Shown here: positions 9,115 through 17,778 of the stretch, in pieces | Position numbering within the stretch: the stretch's first letter is position 1 | Layout of the letters: every line of letters starts with the position of its first letter | Assembly (NCBI GenBank): GCA_020846005.1 | Contig: JADLEQ010000034.1 | Span: 1 to 64,000 of the forward strand | Length of the DNA stretch: 64,000 bases | Source of the DNA: Polyangiaceae bacterium | Lineage (GTDB): Bacteria > Myxococcota_A > Polyangia > Polyangiales > Polyangiaceae | Reading direction: 5' to 3' | Made by a program: the position numbers and the translations under genes | Notes under the pieces: model-generated | Databases searched by the model: none | What the model was told of the DNA's origin: nothing | Seen by the model: the letters and a program-made list of their open reading frames with translations, nothing else

Positions 9115-10959
9115 GTGAACCCCACGCCGCCGCCGATCCCGACGGGGCGCCCCGTGTTCGCCGTCGTGGTGAGCGAGAAGGGCGGCGTCGAGCGGCGCGA
9201 GGTCTTCGATCGTCCCGAGATCACGGTCGGTCGGGTGCAGGGCAATGACCTCATGTTGCCGAAGGGCAACGTCTCGAAGAAGCACCTCCGCCTCGCGTAC
9301 CGCGAGTCGCGCTTCGTCGTCACCGATCTCAACAGCACCAACGGCACCTACGTGAACCGGCGCCGCATCACGCAGGCGACGATCGTGCGCGAGGGCGACC
9401 GGGTGTACGTGGGCGACTTCGTCCTCCGCCTCGAGGCGCCCGAGCCGGCAGACTCGAACGCGACCGCCGAGGCCGGGAGCACGGGGCCGGCGCCGCGCGC
9501 GACCCCGGCGGCGGAGGACTCGCAGGCGAGCTTCCGGCTGGAGAGCGAGGACGCACGCCGCTACCCCGATCTGCCGAGCCCGCCCCGGGTCCCGGGACCG
9601 TCGCTCCAGCCGGTCCCCTCCCCGCCCGCCGAGGCGGAACCCCGACCGCTCCACTCGCTCGCGGCGACCCTCTCGTCGGCGACCGTGGGTCAACCGCCCG
9701 CGACGCGGACCCGCGAGATGGCGATCGGTAAGGTGGTGAGCCGCGTGGTGGCCGAGCTCGGCCCCGGGGCGCTCGAGCGAGAGCTGGACGCGACGCTCGA
9801 GATCCGGATCGTGCAGCTCCTCGAGGAGAAGGTGCGCGATCTCGAGGACGCCGGCGAGCTCCCGGCCGGGACCAGCGCCGCGACGCTGGGGACGGACGCA
9901 CGCAACGAGCTGATCGAGCTCGGGCCGCTCACCGCGCTCGTCGACGATCCCAACGTCGGCGACATCGTCGTGTCGCAGGGCGCCGTCACCGCCGTGCGCG
10001 GCGGCGCGCGGGCGGTCGTGCAGCCCGGCTTCTCGTCCGAGGAGGCCGTCCGGTGGGCGCTCACCCGCGCGTGCCGGCGCACCGGCGTGCCGCTCGCCGC
10101 CGGCGAGACCGTCGTCGAGCGACGCCTGCTGGCGGGCGGCGAGCTGTGGGCGGCGATCGGCGCCGCCGCGCCCAACGGCCCGGTGCTGGTCGTGCGCAAG
10201 TCGCGCCGCGTGCAGCGCTCGCTCGACGAGCTCGTCCGTCAGGGCACCGTCTCGCGCGCGATGGCGACGTTCCTCGGGCAGGCGATCGTCGGCCGCGCGA
10301 GCGTGCTCGTCGTCGGGCGGCGGGACTCCGGCGCGAGCGCCGTCGTGAGCGCGCTCGTCCACGCGGCGCCCGCCGAGGACCCGTGGGTGGTCGTCGAGCC
10401 GCTGCAGGAGGTCGTCCCGCCGGGGCGCGGCGAGGTGCGCCTGGCGCTGTCCCGCGATCCAGCCACCGCCGTGGCGACGATGCGCGGCGCGTCGCACGCG
10501 CGGGCCGCGCGACTGCTGGTCGAGCCGACCTGGCCGGCGCTCGTCGCCGGGGTGGTCGACGCGCTCGGCGAGGGGACGTCGGGCATCGTGGCGCGGGTTC
10601 CGGCCCCGGACGCGCGCCACGCCGTCGCGCGCCTGATAGCAGATCTGATGGCGGCGCGGCCGACGATGAGCGTCACCGCCGCTCGCGAGACGATCGCGAC
10701 GTCTTTCGACCTCGTGCTCGAGGTGGTGCTACAGGGCGACGGGCGATCGCGGGTCACGCGCCTGGCCGAGGTCGCGGGCACCCGAGGCGACGAGATCGCG
10801 CTCACCGACGTGTTCGTCTTCACGCCCGACCGCGTCGCTGGCGGAGGCGCGGTCGACGGCAGCTTCCACGCGGTGGCGACGCCTCGCTTCGCGGACGACC
10901 TCGCTGCGCGCGGCGTCGCCGTCGACCGCGCGGCGTTCGCGCGCACGCCCTCGCGCTGA
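9115..10959 (+). CDS. FHA domain fused to a degenerate CpaF/TadA-type secretion ATPase
   Basis: 614 residues from GTG 9115. The N-terminal FHA domain (about 30-110) has GRVQGND, SKKHLRL and DLNSTNGTYVNRRRI, a good phosphopeptide-binding site. After a Pro/Ala/Ser linker (about 110-200) comes a region laid out like CpaF/TadA ATPases of type II/Tad pili (VVSRVVAELGPGALE, then NELIELGPLTALVDDPNVGDIVV). Where Walker A should be, the sequence is GRRDSGAS (401-408), so the nucleotide-binding Lys is Ala. The Asp-box position reads VVVEPLQEVV, the Walker B position ARLLVEPTWP, and the His-box motif is absent. By family knowledge it should not hydrolyse ATP, so it is probably a scaffold or regulator responding to Ser/Thr phosphorylation. 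No other tad genes are in the window. Confidence 0.85.
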   Translation: MNPTPPPIPTGRPVFAVVVSEKGGVERREVFDRPEITVGRVQGNDLMLPKGNVSKKHLRLAYRESRFVVTDLNSTNGTYVNRRRITQATIVREGDRVYVGDFVLRLEAPEPADSNATAEAGSTGPAPRATPAAEDSQASFRLESEDARRYPDLPSPPRVPGPSLQPVPSPPAEAEPRPLHSLAATLSSATVGQPPATRTREMAIGKVVSRVVAELGPGALERELDATLEIRIVQLLEEKVRDLEDAGELPAGTSAATLGTDARNELIELGPLTALVDDPNVGDIVVSQGAVTAVRGGARAVVQPGFSSEEAVRWALTRACRRTGVPLAAGETVVERRLLAGGELWAAIGAAAPNGPVLVVRKSRRVQRSLDELVRQGTVSRAMATFLGQAIVGRASVLVVGRRDSGASAVVSALVHAAPAEDPWVVVEPLQEVVPPGRGEVRLALSRDPATAVATMRGASHARAARLLVEPTWPALVAGVVDALGEGTSGIVARVPAPDARHAVARLIADLMAARPTMSVTAARETIATSFDLVLEVVLQGDGRSRVTRLAEVAGTRGDEIALTDVFVFTPDRVAGGGAVDGSFHAVATPRFADDLAARGVAVDRAAFARTPSR

Positions 10960-11001
10960 GGGAGCGCGCCTCCATGGAACGGCCGCCCGGCGCGCCGCGC
11001 G

Positions 11002-11505
11002 CTACGCGCGGACGGCCTTCGCGACCTTCCGCCCGACGAGCTTGCGCTTGATCGCGCTCAGCTTGTCCACCATGAGCACGCCCTCGAGGTGATCGTGCTC
11101 GTGCTGGATCGCGACCGCGAGCAGGCCCTCGGCCTCGAGCTCGAACGGCTGCCCCTCGAGCCCGATCGCCCTCACGCGGACGCGCTCGGCGCGGCGGATC
11201 TCCTCCGCCACGTCCGGGAAGGAGAGGCAACCCTCCTTCCAGACGATCGATCCATCGAGGTGCAGGATCTCCGGGTTGATGAACACCTGGAGTTGGCTCG
11301 GCTCGTCCTCGTCCGCGATGTCGATGACGAAGATGCGCTTCGACACGCCCACCTGGGGCGCGGCGAGGCCCACGCCCGGCGCCGCGTACATCGTCTCCGC
11401 CATGTCCGAGACGAGCGCGCGGATCTCCGAAGTCACCTCGGGGACGGGCTCGGCTCGCTCCCGCAGGCGGGGATCGGGATAATGGAGGATCGTGAGGACG
11501 GCCAT
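11002..11505 (-). CDS. def: Peptide deformylase
   Basis: 167 residues. It removes the N-formyl group from nascent proteins using a bound metal. All three motifs are present: GVGLAAPQ (44-51), EGCLS (91-95, metal ligand C93) and HEHDH (135-139, ligands H135 and H139, catalytic E136). ATG 11505 gives the standard N terminus MAVLTILHYPDPRL. It is the last gene of the minus-strand fab/nrdR/ribD operon, 46 bases after ribD. Confidence 0.97.
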   Translation of the reverse strand: MAVLTILHYPDPRLRERAEPVPEVTSEIRALVSDMAETMYAAPGVGLAAPQVGVSKRIFVIDIADEDEPSQLQVFINPEILHLDGSIVWKEGCLSFPDVAEEIRRAERVRVRAIGLEGQPFELEAEGLLAVAIQHEHDHLEGVLMVDKLSAIKRKLVGRKVAKAVRA

Positions 11506-11551
11506 CGACCGAGCCCGCGTACCACCCGGCTCCGAGAGCCGCAATCGCGGG

Positions 11552-12685
11552 TCATGTCCCCGGGTGCGTCCGCGGCCCACGCCGGGGGTAGTGCAGGGTG
11601 CCGGTGACGTAGGCGTCCGTGCCGGAGAGCTCCCACCGCGCCGGCTCGAGGCGCGGCGCCTCCGTCGGCGCCTCGGGCCCCGCCCAGTCCACCGCACCGG
11701 GGCGCCCCCGTGGCCCGAGCAACACCGGCGCGACGAAGACGTGCATCTCGTCGACCAGCGCGCTCGCGAGCAGGCTGCCCGCGAGCTCGGCTCCCCCTTC
11801 GCACATCACGCTGACGACCTCCCGCGCGGCCAGCTCGGCCAGCATGCTCGCCGCCTCGCAGCGACCCTCCGCCCCCGCCTCCACCACGACGACGCTCACC
11901 CCGAGCGCCTCGAGCGCCTGCGCAGCGGCGCGGGGCGCCTCCCGGGTGGTGAGCACGCAGGTGGGGACCTCGCGGGCCGTCTGCACGACGGCGCTGGTCG
12001 GCGGGATCCTGAGCTTGCTGTCCGCGACCACGCGGATGGGGCTGCGGCCCGGCGCGTCCCGCACCGTGAGGCGCGGGTCGTCGGCGACGATGGTGTCGAC
12101 GCCGACGAGGACGGCGTCGTGCGCGGCGCGCAGCGCGTGGACCCGCGCGCGCGACTCGGGGCAAGTGATCCAGCGAGACGCGCCCGTCTTCGTCGCGATT
12201 CGACCGTCGAGTGAGACGGCGAGCTTGAGGCTGAGCCACGATCGACCGCTCACGATGAAGCGCGCCCAGGGCCGGATCAGCGCCTGGCACTCGGCCTCGT
12301 GTACGCCGGTCATCACCTCGATCCCCGCCCCGCGCAGGTGGTCCGCGCCGCCGCCCGCGACGTGGGGGTTCGGGTCGAGGCAACCGATCACGACGCGCGC
12401 CACCCCCGACGCGAGCACCGCCTCGACACACGGCGGTGTCCGCCCCTGGTGGGCGCAGGGCTCGAGCGTCACGTAGAGCGTCGCGCCCCGCGCAGCGTCC
12501 CCAGCCTTCGCCAGCGCGACCACCTCGGCGTGGCGATCGCCGGCGGCCTGATGGAACCCCTCCCCGAGGACGGCGTCCTCGCGGACGACGAGCGCGCCGA
12601 CGTGCGGGTTGGGGGACGGATCCCCGCGCCGCCCGAGCTCGACGGCCCGAGCCATCCAACGCGCATCGACCTCGGCGGCGGTCAC
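11552..12685 (-). CDS. ribD: Bifunctional riboflavin biosynthesis deaminase/reductase
   Basis: 377 residues. The N-terminal deaminase domain carries the zinc site HAE (H52, E54) and PCAHQGRTPPC (C77, C86). The C-terminal reductase domain (about 148-365) has the LSLKLAVSLDGRIA start and the CEGGAELAGSLL NADPH-binding segment. It performs the second and third steps from GTP toward lumazine/riboflavin. GTG 12685, 10 bases after the nrdR stop, is preferred over a TTG at 12721, because it gives the usual short leader before MARAVELGRRG. The nrdR-ribD order is widespread in bacteria. No other rib genes are seen here. Confidence 0.95.
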   Translation of the reverse strand: MTAAEVDARWMARAVELGRRGDPSPNPHVGALVVREDAVLGEGFHQAAGDRHAEVVALAKAGDAARGATLYVTLEPCAHQGRTPPCVEAVLASGVARVVIGCLDPNPHVAGGGADHLRGAGIEVMTGVHEAECQALIRPWARFIVSGRSWLSLKLAVSLDGRIATKTGASRWITCPESRARVHALRAAHDAVLVGVDTIVADDPRLTVRDAPGRSPIRVVADSKLRIPPTSAVVQTAREVPTCVLTTREAPRAAAQALEALGVSVVVVEAGAEGRCEAASMLAELAAREVVSVMCEGGAELAGSLLASALVDEMHVFVAPVLLGPRGRPGAVDWAGPEAPTEAPRLEPARWELSGTDAYVTGTLHYPRRGPRTHPGT

Positions 12686-12695
12686 GGTAGGAGCC

Positions 12696-13160
12696 CTAGC
12701 CCGACCCCTTGCCCCGAACAAGGTCGCCCATCTCGCTCAGGAAGGCCTCCACGTCCCGGAACGACTTGTACACGCTCGCGAACCGGACATACGCGACCTG
12801 ATCCAGCTCCTTCAGCCGATCCATGACCCGCTCCCCGATGCGGATCGACGAGATCTCCCGCTCGCCGGACTCGGCGAGCTCCAGCTCCAGGCGGTCCACC
12901 GCGGCGTCGAGCGCCTCGGGGGTCACCGGGCGCTTGCTGCACGCCACGCGGAGGCTACGCGCGAGCTTCTCCCGGTCGAAGGGCTGGCGCTGGCCGTCCC
13001 GCTTGACGACGACCGGGACCACGTGCTCGACGCGCTCGTAGGTGGTGTACCGCCGCGTGCAGGCCGCGCACTCGCGCCGGCGCCAGATCGCGGCGCCACC
13101 TGCGGCGACCCGGGAGTCGACGACGCGGCTCTCGAGCTCACGGCAGAAGGGACACTGCAT
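12696..13160 (-). CDS. nrdR: NrdR transcriptional repressor of ribonucleotide reductase genes
   Basis: 154 residues, the normal size. Zinc ribbon with C3/C6 and C31/C34 (MQCPFCRE, ECAACTRRYTTYE), then the ATP-cone (about 50-140; VVKRDGQRQPFDREKLARSL, YVRFASVYKSFRDVEAF). NrdR senses ATP/dATP and represses nrd operons by binding NrdR boxes. It lies 21 bases downstream of fabF and just upstream of ribD in the same operon. Confidence 0.97.
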   Translation of the reverse strand: MQCPFCRELESRVVDSRVAAGGAAIWRRRECAACTRRYTTYERVEHVVPVVVKRDGQRQPFDREKLARSLRVACSKRPVTPEALDAAVDRLELELAESGEREISSIRIGERVMDRLKELDQVAYVRFASVYKSFRDVEAFLSEMGDLVRGKGSG

Positions 13161-13181
13161 GGCACGAAGGGGGCGCCGCGC

Positions 13182-14429
13182 TCACGCGGGCGCGCTGAGG
13201 ATCAACGAGACGTTCGTCCCGCCGAAGCCGAACGAGTTCGACATCGCGCCGCGCACCGGGCGCTCGCGCGAGCGGTGCGGGACGTAGTCGAGGCGGCACT
13301 CGGGATCGGGGTCGTCGAGGTTGATGGTCGGCGGGACGACCCCGCGCTCGATCGCGAGCGCGCACAGCCCGGCCTCGACCGCGCCGGCGGCGCCGAGCAG
13401 GTGGCCCGTCATCGACTTCGTCGAGCTCACCCAGAGCTGATGCTCCAGGGCCCTCGCGCCGAACACCTGCGCGACGGCCCGAGACTCCTCGATGTCTCCC
13501 GCGGGCGTCGAGGTGCCGTGCGCGTTCACGTAGTCGATGGCGTCCGGCTCGAGGCGAGCGTCCCGCAGGGCGTGGCGCATCGCGCGGATCGCGCCCGCGC
13601 CGTTGGGCGCCGGTTTGGTGATGTGATGGGCGTCGCTGGTCGCGCCGTAGCCCGTCACCTCCGCCAGGATGCGCGCGCCGCGCCGGCGAGCGCGGGAGAG
13701 CGACTCCAGCACGAGCGTCCCGGCGCCCTCGCCGCACACGAAGCCATCTCGCCCGGCGTCGAACGGGCGGCTGGCGCGCTCGGGCGCGTCGTTGCGCCGG
13801 CTGAGCGCGAACATCGCGCCGAAGCCGGCGATGCCGACCGGCGAGATGGTCGCCTCCGCGCCGCCCGCGATCGCGACCTGCGCCCGCCCCTCGCGGATCC
13901 ACCGCGCCGCCTCGCCCACGGCGTGGGCGCTGGAGGAGCACGCGCTGGTGTGGGACAGCGTCGGCCCCATGAACCCGTGCTCGATGGAGATCTGACCCGC
14001 CGCCATGTTGGCGATCAGCGAGGGGATGAAGTACGGGCTCACCTTCCCCGGCCCCTTGTGCTCCACCACGAGCGTGATCCGCTCGAGCGCCTCGAGCCCA
14101 CCGAGGCCGACACCGACGAAGACCGCCGCGTCTTCCCGCTCCTCGTCCGTCAGGTCGAGCGCGGCCTGCGCCAGCGCCAGCTTCGTCGCCGCGAGGGAGA
14201 ACGGGATGAAGCGGCACATCTCCTTCAGCTTCTTCTTGTCGACCCACGCCGCCGGATCGAATCCCTTCACCTCGCACGCGAAGCGCGTGCTGAAGTCCTT
14301 GGCGTCGAACAGCGTGATCGGCGCCGCCCCGCTCCGACCACCGCACACCGCCGCCCACGTCTCCTCCGTGCCGACACCGCACGGCGTGACGAGACCCACA
14401 CCCGTGATCACCACGCGTTCCATCGTCAT
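13182..14429 (-). CDS. fabF: 3-oxoacyl-ACP synthase II (KAS II)
   Basis: 415 residues. It condenses acyl-ACP with malonyl-ACP in fatty-acid elongation. The Cys-His-His catalytic set is visible: C164 in TSACSSSAHAVG, H304 in VNAHGTSTPAGD, H343 in SMTGHLLGAAGAVEA, and the glycine-rich SNSFGFGGTNVSL near the C terminus. Start ATG 14429 (MTMERVV) or ATG 14423 (MERVV). It lies 161 bases after acpP, the longest internal gap of the operon, so an internal promoter is possible. Confidence 0.97.
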   Translation of the reverse strand: MTMERVVITGVGLVTPCGVGTEETWAAVCGGRSGAAPITLFDAKDFSTRFACEVKGFDPAAWVDKKKLKEMCRFIPFSLAATKLALAQAALDLTDEEREDAAVFVGVGLGGLEALERITLVVEHKGPGKVSPYFIPSLIANMAAGQISIEHGFMGPTLSHTSACSSSAHAVGEAARWIREGRAQVAIAGGAEATISPVGIAGFGAMFALSRRNDAPERASRPFDAGRDGFVCGEGAGTLVLESLSRARRRGARILAEVTGYGATSDAHHITKPAPNGAGAIRAMRHALRDARLEPDAIDYVNAHGTSTPAGDIEESRAVAQVFGARALEHQLWVSSTKSMTGHLLGAAGAVEAGLCALAIERGVVPPTINLDDPDPECRLDYVPHRSRERPVRGAMSNSFGFGGTNVSLILSAPA

Positions 14430-14590
14430 GTCTTCGCCATCCGACAGCTCGTGACCGCGCGGGGGAGCCGACCGGGGGATCTCGCCGGAGCGGATCCCCT
14501 GCCGATCGCGCGCCGGGCCGCGCCCGCCGCGACGCGCCCGGCTGGCCGAGGGGAGGCCCCTCGCCAGTCGGGGCGCCAGCGTGGGCCGCC

Positions 14591-14836
14591 TCAGCGCCCC
14601 GCGTGCTTCTCGATGTAGTCGACGGCGTCGGCCACCGTGCGGATCTTCTCGGTGTCCTCGTCGGGGATGTCGATCTCGAACGCCTCTTCGAACGCCAGCA
14701 CGAGCTCCACCAGGCCGAGGCTGTCCGCCCCGAGATCCTCGATGAACGTCGACTCGAGCTTCACGTTCTGTTCGGCGACGTCGAGCTGCTCGGTGATGAT
14801 CTTGCGGACCTTCTCCTCGATGTTCGGGTCGGCCAT
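14591..14836 (-). CDS. acpP: Acyl carrier protein
   Basis: 81 residues, acidic, with the phosphopantetheine attachment site [11 protein letters not shown] (Ser39). ATG 14836 gives [18 protein letters not shown], the usual first helix. It carries growing acyl chains for FabG, FabH and FabF encoded beside it. A 25-base gap separates it from fabG. Confidence 0.97.
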   Translation of the reverse strand: MADPNIEEKVRKIITEQLDVAEQNVKLESTFIEDLGADSLGLVELVLAFEEAFEIDIPDEDTEKIRTVADAVDYIEKHAGR

Positions 14837-14861
14837 CTGCCTCTCCTCTTTCGCTCTGGGT

Positions 14862-15608
14862 TCACATGTACATGCCACCGTTCACGCGCAGGACGTGTCC
14901 GGTGACGTATCCCGCCTCGTCCGAGGCGAGAAACACGATGGCAGCGGCGATCTCCGCGGGCGCGCCGAAGCGCCCGAGCGGGATGCCCTGCAAGGAGGCC
15001 TCACGGATCTCCCCGGGGAGCGAGGCCGTCATGTCCGTCTCGATGAAGCCCGGCGTGACGGCGTTCACGGTGATGCCGCGGGAGGCGTACTCGCGCGCGA
15101 CGCTCTTGGCTGCCCCGAGCAGGCCCGCCTTCGACGCAGCGTAGGCCGTCTGCCCGGCGTTCCCTGCCTCGCCGACCACGCTCGAGACGAAGATGATCCG
15201 CCCGCCACGCGCCCGCATCATGGGCTTCAGCACGGCGCGGGCGCACGCAATCGCGCCACGCAGGTTCACCGCGAGGACACGATCGAGGTCCTCGTCCTTC
15301 AGGCGGAGGAGGAGGGCGTCGATGGAGATGCCGGCGTTCGCGACGAGGATGTCGACCCTCCCGTGGCGACGGGCGACCTCGGTGAGCGCTGCGGTCGTCG
15401 CCGCCGGGTCGGAGAGCTCGAGGCGGACCGCCTCCGCGCGGCCGCCGGAGCCCTCGATCTCGGTCACCACCTCCCGAGCTGCGGCCTCGCTCGTCGCGAA
15501 GCCGACCACCACGTGGGCGCCACGCTCGGCGAGGGCGAGGGCCGTCGCGCGCCCGATGCCGCGCGAGCCGCCGGTGACGATCGCGACTTTGCCGTTGAGG
15601 TCGAACAT
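14862..15608 (-). CDS. fabG: 3-oxoacyl-ACP reductase
   Basis: 248 residues, short-chain dehydrogenase family. Cofactor motif TGGSRGIG (12-19), NAG at 91-93, and the catalytic Ser142/Ser143, Tyr156 and Lys160 ([20 protein letters not shown]). The C-terminal half has the FabG-typical PGFIETDM and [16 protein letters not shown]. It reduces 3-oxoacyl-ACP with NADPH. ATG 15608 ([14 protein letters not shown]) is preferred over a 12-residue upstream extension. Confidence 0.96.
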   Translation of the reverse strand: MFDLNGKVAIVTGGSRGIGRATALALAERGAHVVVGFATSEAAAREVVTEIEGSGGRAEAVRLELSDPAATTAALTEVARRHGRVDILVANAGISIDALLLRLKDEDLDRVLAVNLRGAIACARAVLKPMMRARGGRIIFVSSVVGEAGNAGQTAYAASKAGLLGAAKSVAREYASRGITVNAVTPGFIETDMTASLPGEIREASLQGIPLGRFGAPAEIAAAIVFLASDEAGYVTGHVLRVNGGMYM

Positions 15609-15753
15609 GAGCCCCGGCCGAATCGGCCGCGCGCTTCCTACCACGACCCGGCCGGAGTCAAGACGGGAAACGCGCTACGCACCCGGTGACGACGCGGTGG
15701 CTGCGGGCTCCCGGCCCCGCAGGTGGTCTGACCGGTGCTCGCGCGGCGGCGAC

Positions 15754-16752
15754 CTACATCCTCACCACGGCGCTCGCCCACGAGATCCCGGCGCCGAGCG
15801 CGCACATCAGCACCGAGTGCCCCGGCTGGATGCGACCATCCCGCACGGCCTCGTCGAGGGCGATGGGGATCGACGCGCTGCTGGTGTTGCCGTAGCGATC
15901 GATGTCGATCACGAACCGGTCGAGGGGCAGCTCGAGGCGCGAGGCGACCTGGGAGATGATGCGGAGGTTCGCTTGGTGGGGGACCACCCAATCCACCTCG
16001 CCCGGCGTCAGCCCGGCGAGCTCGAGCGCGTCGCGCGAGGCCTGGGTGAGGTTGCGCACCGCGACCTTGAAGATGTCGCTGCCGATCATGTGCACCTTGT
16101 CGCGCGCCGCGGCGATCCCCTCGGGGGTGAGCGGCTCGAGGCTGCCGCCCCCGGGGATGTACAGCGAGCGCGCGAAGTTGCCGTCCGTATAGAGGCGCGT
16201 CGCGAGGACGCGGCCCCCGGACTCCTCTGCCGGCACGAGGACCGCGGCCCCGGCGCCGTCCCCGAACAACACGCAGGTCGTCCGGTCTGCCCAGTTCAGC
16301 ACGCGGCTGAGGAGCTCGACGCCAACGACCAGCACCCGCCTCGCCGATCCCTGCCGGACGAAGCTGTCTCCGATCGAGAGCCCGTAGACGAAGCCGGCGC
16401 AGGCGGCCGCCACGTCGAACGCGGGGCACGGGCCCGCGCCGAGCTTCTGCTGCAGGATCGCGGCGCACGCGGGGAGCGGCATGTCCGCGCTGATCGTGCC
16501 GACGACGATCATGTCGAGCTCGCTCGCCTGGACGCCGGCGGCGGCGAGCGCGCTACGCGCCGCCGCGAGCGCCATGTCGCTCGCGGCTTCGCCGTCGCGG
16601 GCGATGCGCCGCTCGCGGATGCCCGTCCGCTCGCGGATCCACTCGTCGCTCGTGTCGACCCGGCGCGAGAGATCGTCGTTCGTCAGCACCGTCTCGGGCA
16701 CGTACGCCCCGGTGCCGGCGATGCGGCTCGCGGTGGGCTGGAGGCTCGGCAT
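15754..16752 (-). CDS. fabH: 3-oxoacyl-ACP synthase III (KAS III)
   Basis: 332 residues. It starts fatty-acid synthesis by condensing an acyl-CoA primer with malonyl-ACP. The triad is visible: C118 in VAAACAGFVYGL, His in PHQANLRIISQ, and Asn in RYGNTSSASIP. ATG 16752 gives MPSLQPTASRIAGTGAYVPE. It follows rpmF by 41 bases. In many bacteria plsX lies between rpmF and fabH; here there is no room for it. Myxobacteria make branched fatty acids, so a branched acyl-CoA primer is likely (inference). Confidence 0.96.
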   Translation of the reverse strand: MPSLQPTASRIAGTGAYVPETVLTNDDLSRRVDTSDEWIRERTGIRERRIARDGEAASDMALAAARSALAAAGVQASELDMIVVGTISADMPLPACAAILQQKLGAGPCPAFDVAAACAGFVYGLSIGDSFVRQGSARRVLVVGVELLSRVLNWADRTTCVLFGDGAGAAVLVPAEESGGRVLATRLYTDGNFARSLYIPGGGSLEPLTPEGIAAARDKVHMIGSDIFKVAVRNLTQASRDALELAGLTPGEVDWVVPHQANLRIISQVASRLELPLDRFVIDIDRYGNTSSASIPIALDEAVRDGRIQPGHSVLMCALGAGISWASAVVRM

Positions 16753-16793
16753 GTGGGCGCTTCTACCACCGTGCCAGCCGGCGCCGTCGCGAT

Positions 16794-17009
16794 TCAGTCG
16801 GACGCGCCGCCGTCCCCGCCGCCGCTCGGCTCGCCGCCCGAACCGTACGACCGGCCCTTGTACGTCCCGCAAGCCGGGCAGACGCGGTGCGGCACCATCG
16901 GCGCCGAGCACTTCGGGCACGGGATCACGTTCGGCGCGACGACTTTGTCGTGCTGGGCACGGCGCATGTTGCGCTTGCTGCTGCTCAATCGGCGCTTGGG
17001 AACGGCCAC
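16794..17009 (-). CDS. rpmF: Ribosomal protein bL32
   Basis: 71 residues from GTG 17009 (VAVPKRRLSSSKRNMRRAQHD), the normal L32 start. It has a zinc-ribbon pair CPKC and CPAC, the Cys-containing (C+) form. The C terminus is extended by a Gly/Ser/Asp tail (SYGSGGEPSGGGDGGASD) not found in most L32 proteins. It lies 4 bases after the DUF177 gene, the classic yceD-rpmF pairing. Confidence 0.96.
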   Translation of the reverse strand: MAVPKRRLSSSKRNMRRAQHDKVVAPNVIPCPKCSAPMVPHRVCPACGTYKGRSYGSGGEPSGGGDGGASD

Positions 17010-17013
17010 GGCT

Positions 17014-17697
17014 TCACTCCTTGTCGTCTCTTCCGCCCGCCTCGGGCGCTGCTCCACGCAGGCGCCTGGCGAGCTCCGCCAGCGGCTGGAGGCGGGGGTC
17101 GATGCCCTCGGGCCGGGGGGCCACGGGGGCGCGAGTGCTAGCGGGCTCCTCGCCCCCGCGCAAGCCCGCGGCGCCCGGGACCGGGTCGGCGTCGCCCAGG
17201 GTCGGCGCCATGGGGAGCTCGAGGAGGAGGAATTCCCTGAGGAAATCGTCCAGGACGAGCTCCTCGCCGCTGTAGGTGTCGCGCGCGGCGTCGAGGTCGC
17301 CGAGATCGCGATCCGCTGCGGGCTTGCCCCTCGACCGCCGGCCGGCTGGCTCGCGGGCCGCCGCGGCCGGGGCGCGGCGGCGATCCGCGTCCCCTGCGGT
17401 CGAACGCCGGAGGGCCGACGGCGCCGGGGACAGGAGGAGGAACACCTCGGCGTCGACGCCGACGCTCACGGGCTCGAGCGTCCGGACACACGGCATCACG
17501 AGCGGCGCGGTGAGGCGACCGCGCACCATGACCTCGCCGCCCGTCTTCTCGATCTCGAGCGCGGCGTCGCCGGCACCGGCGGCGCGCGCCTCGGTCTCGT
17601 CGAGCGCGGCGTCGAGCCACCGGGGCGAGAGCTCCCAGCGATATCGACGCGCGCCGCTCTCGAGATCGGCCAGCTTCACGACGAGATCGCGAGTCAC
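17014..17697 (-). CDS. yceD: YceD family (DUF177) protein, 23S rRNA accumulation
   Basis: 227 residues from GTG 17697 (VTRDLVVKLADLESGARRY). The core shows family features: VMVRGRLTAPLVMPCVRTLEPV (the conserved Cys and strand) and later EELVLDDFLREFLLLELPM. It has an Ala/Arg-rich insert (about 105-145) and a long Arg/Pro-rich C-terminal tail, so it is longer than the E. coli protein (about 173 residues). The tail lacks the usual Cys-containing DPR-LA motif in full but retains IDPRLQPLAELARRL. First gene of the rpmF-fab operon; the promoter should lie in the 81-base gap to 17779. Confidence 0.88.
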   Translation of the reverse strand: MTRDLVVKLADLESGARRYRWELSPRWLDAALDETEARAAGAGDAALEIEKTGGEVMVRGRLTAPLVMPCVRTLEPVSVGVDAEVFLLLSPAPSALRRSTAGDADRRRAPAAAAREPAGRRSRGKPAADRDLGDLDAARDTYSGEELVLDDFLREFLLLELPMAPTLGDADPVPGAAGLRGGEEPASTRAPVAPRPEGIDPRLQPLAELARRLRGAAPEAGGRDDKE

Positions 17698-17778
17698 CCG
17701 GGGACGGTACTCCGCCTCGGTGAGGTCGGCAAACCGGCGCGACGCCGCCGCGAGCCCGCGTGGTAGCGTGTCGCCGCG

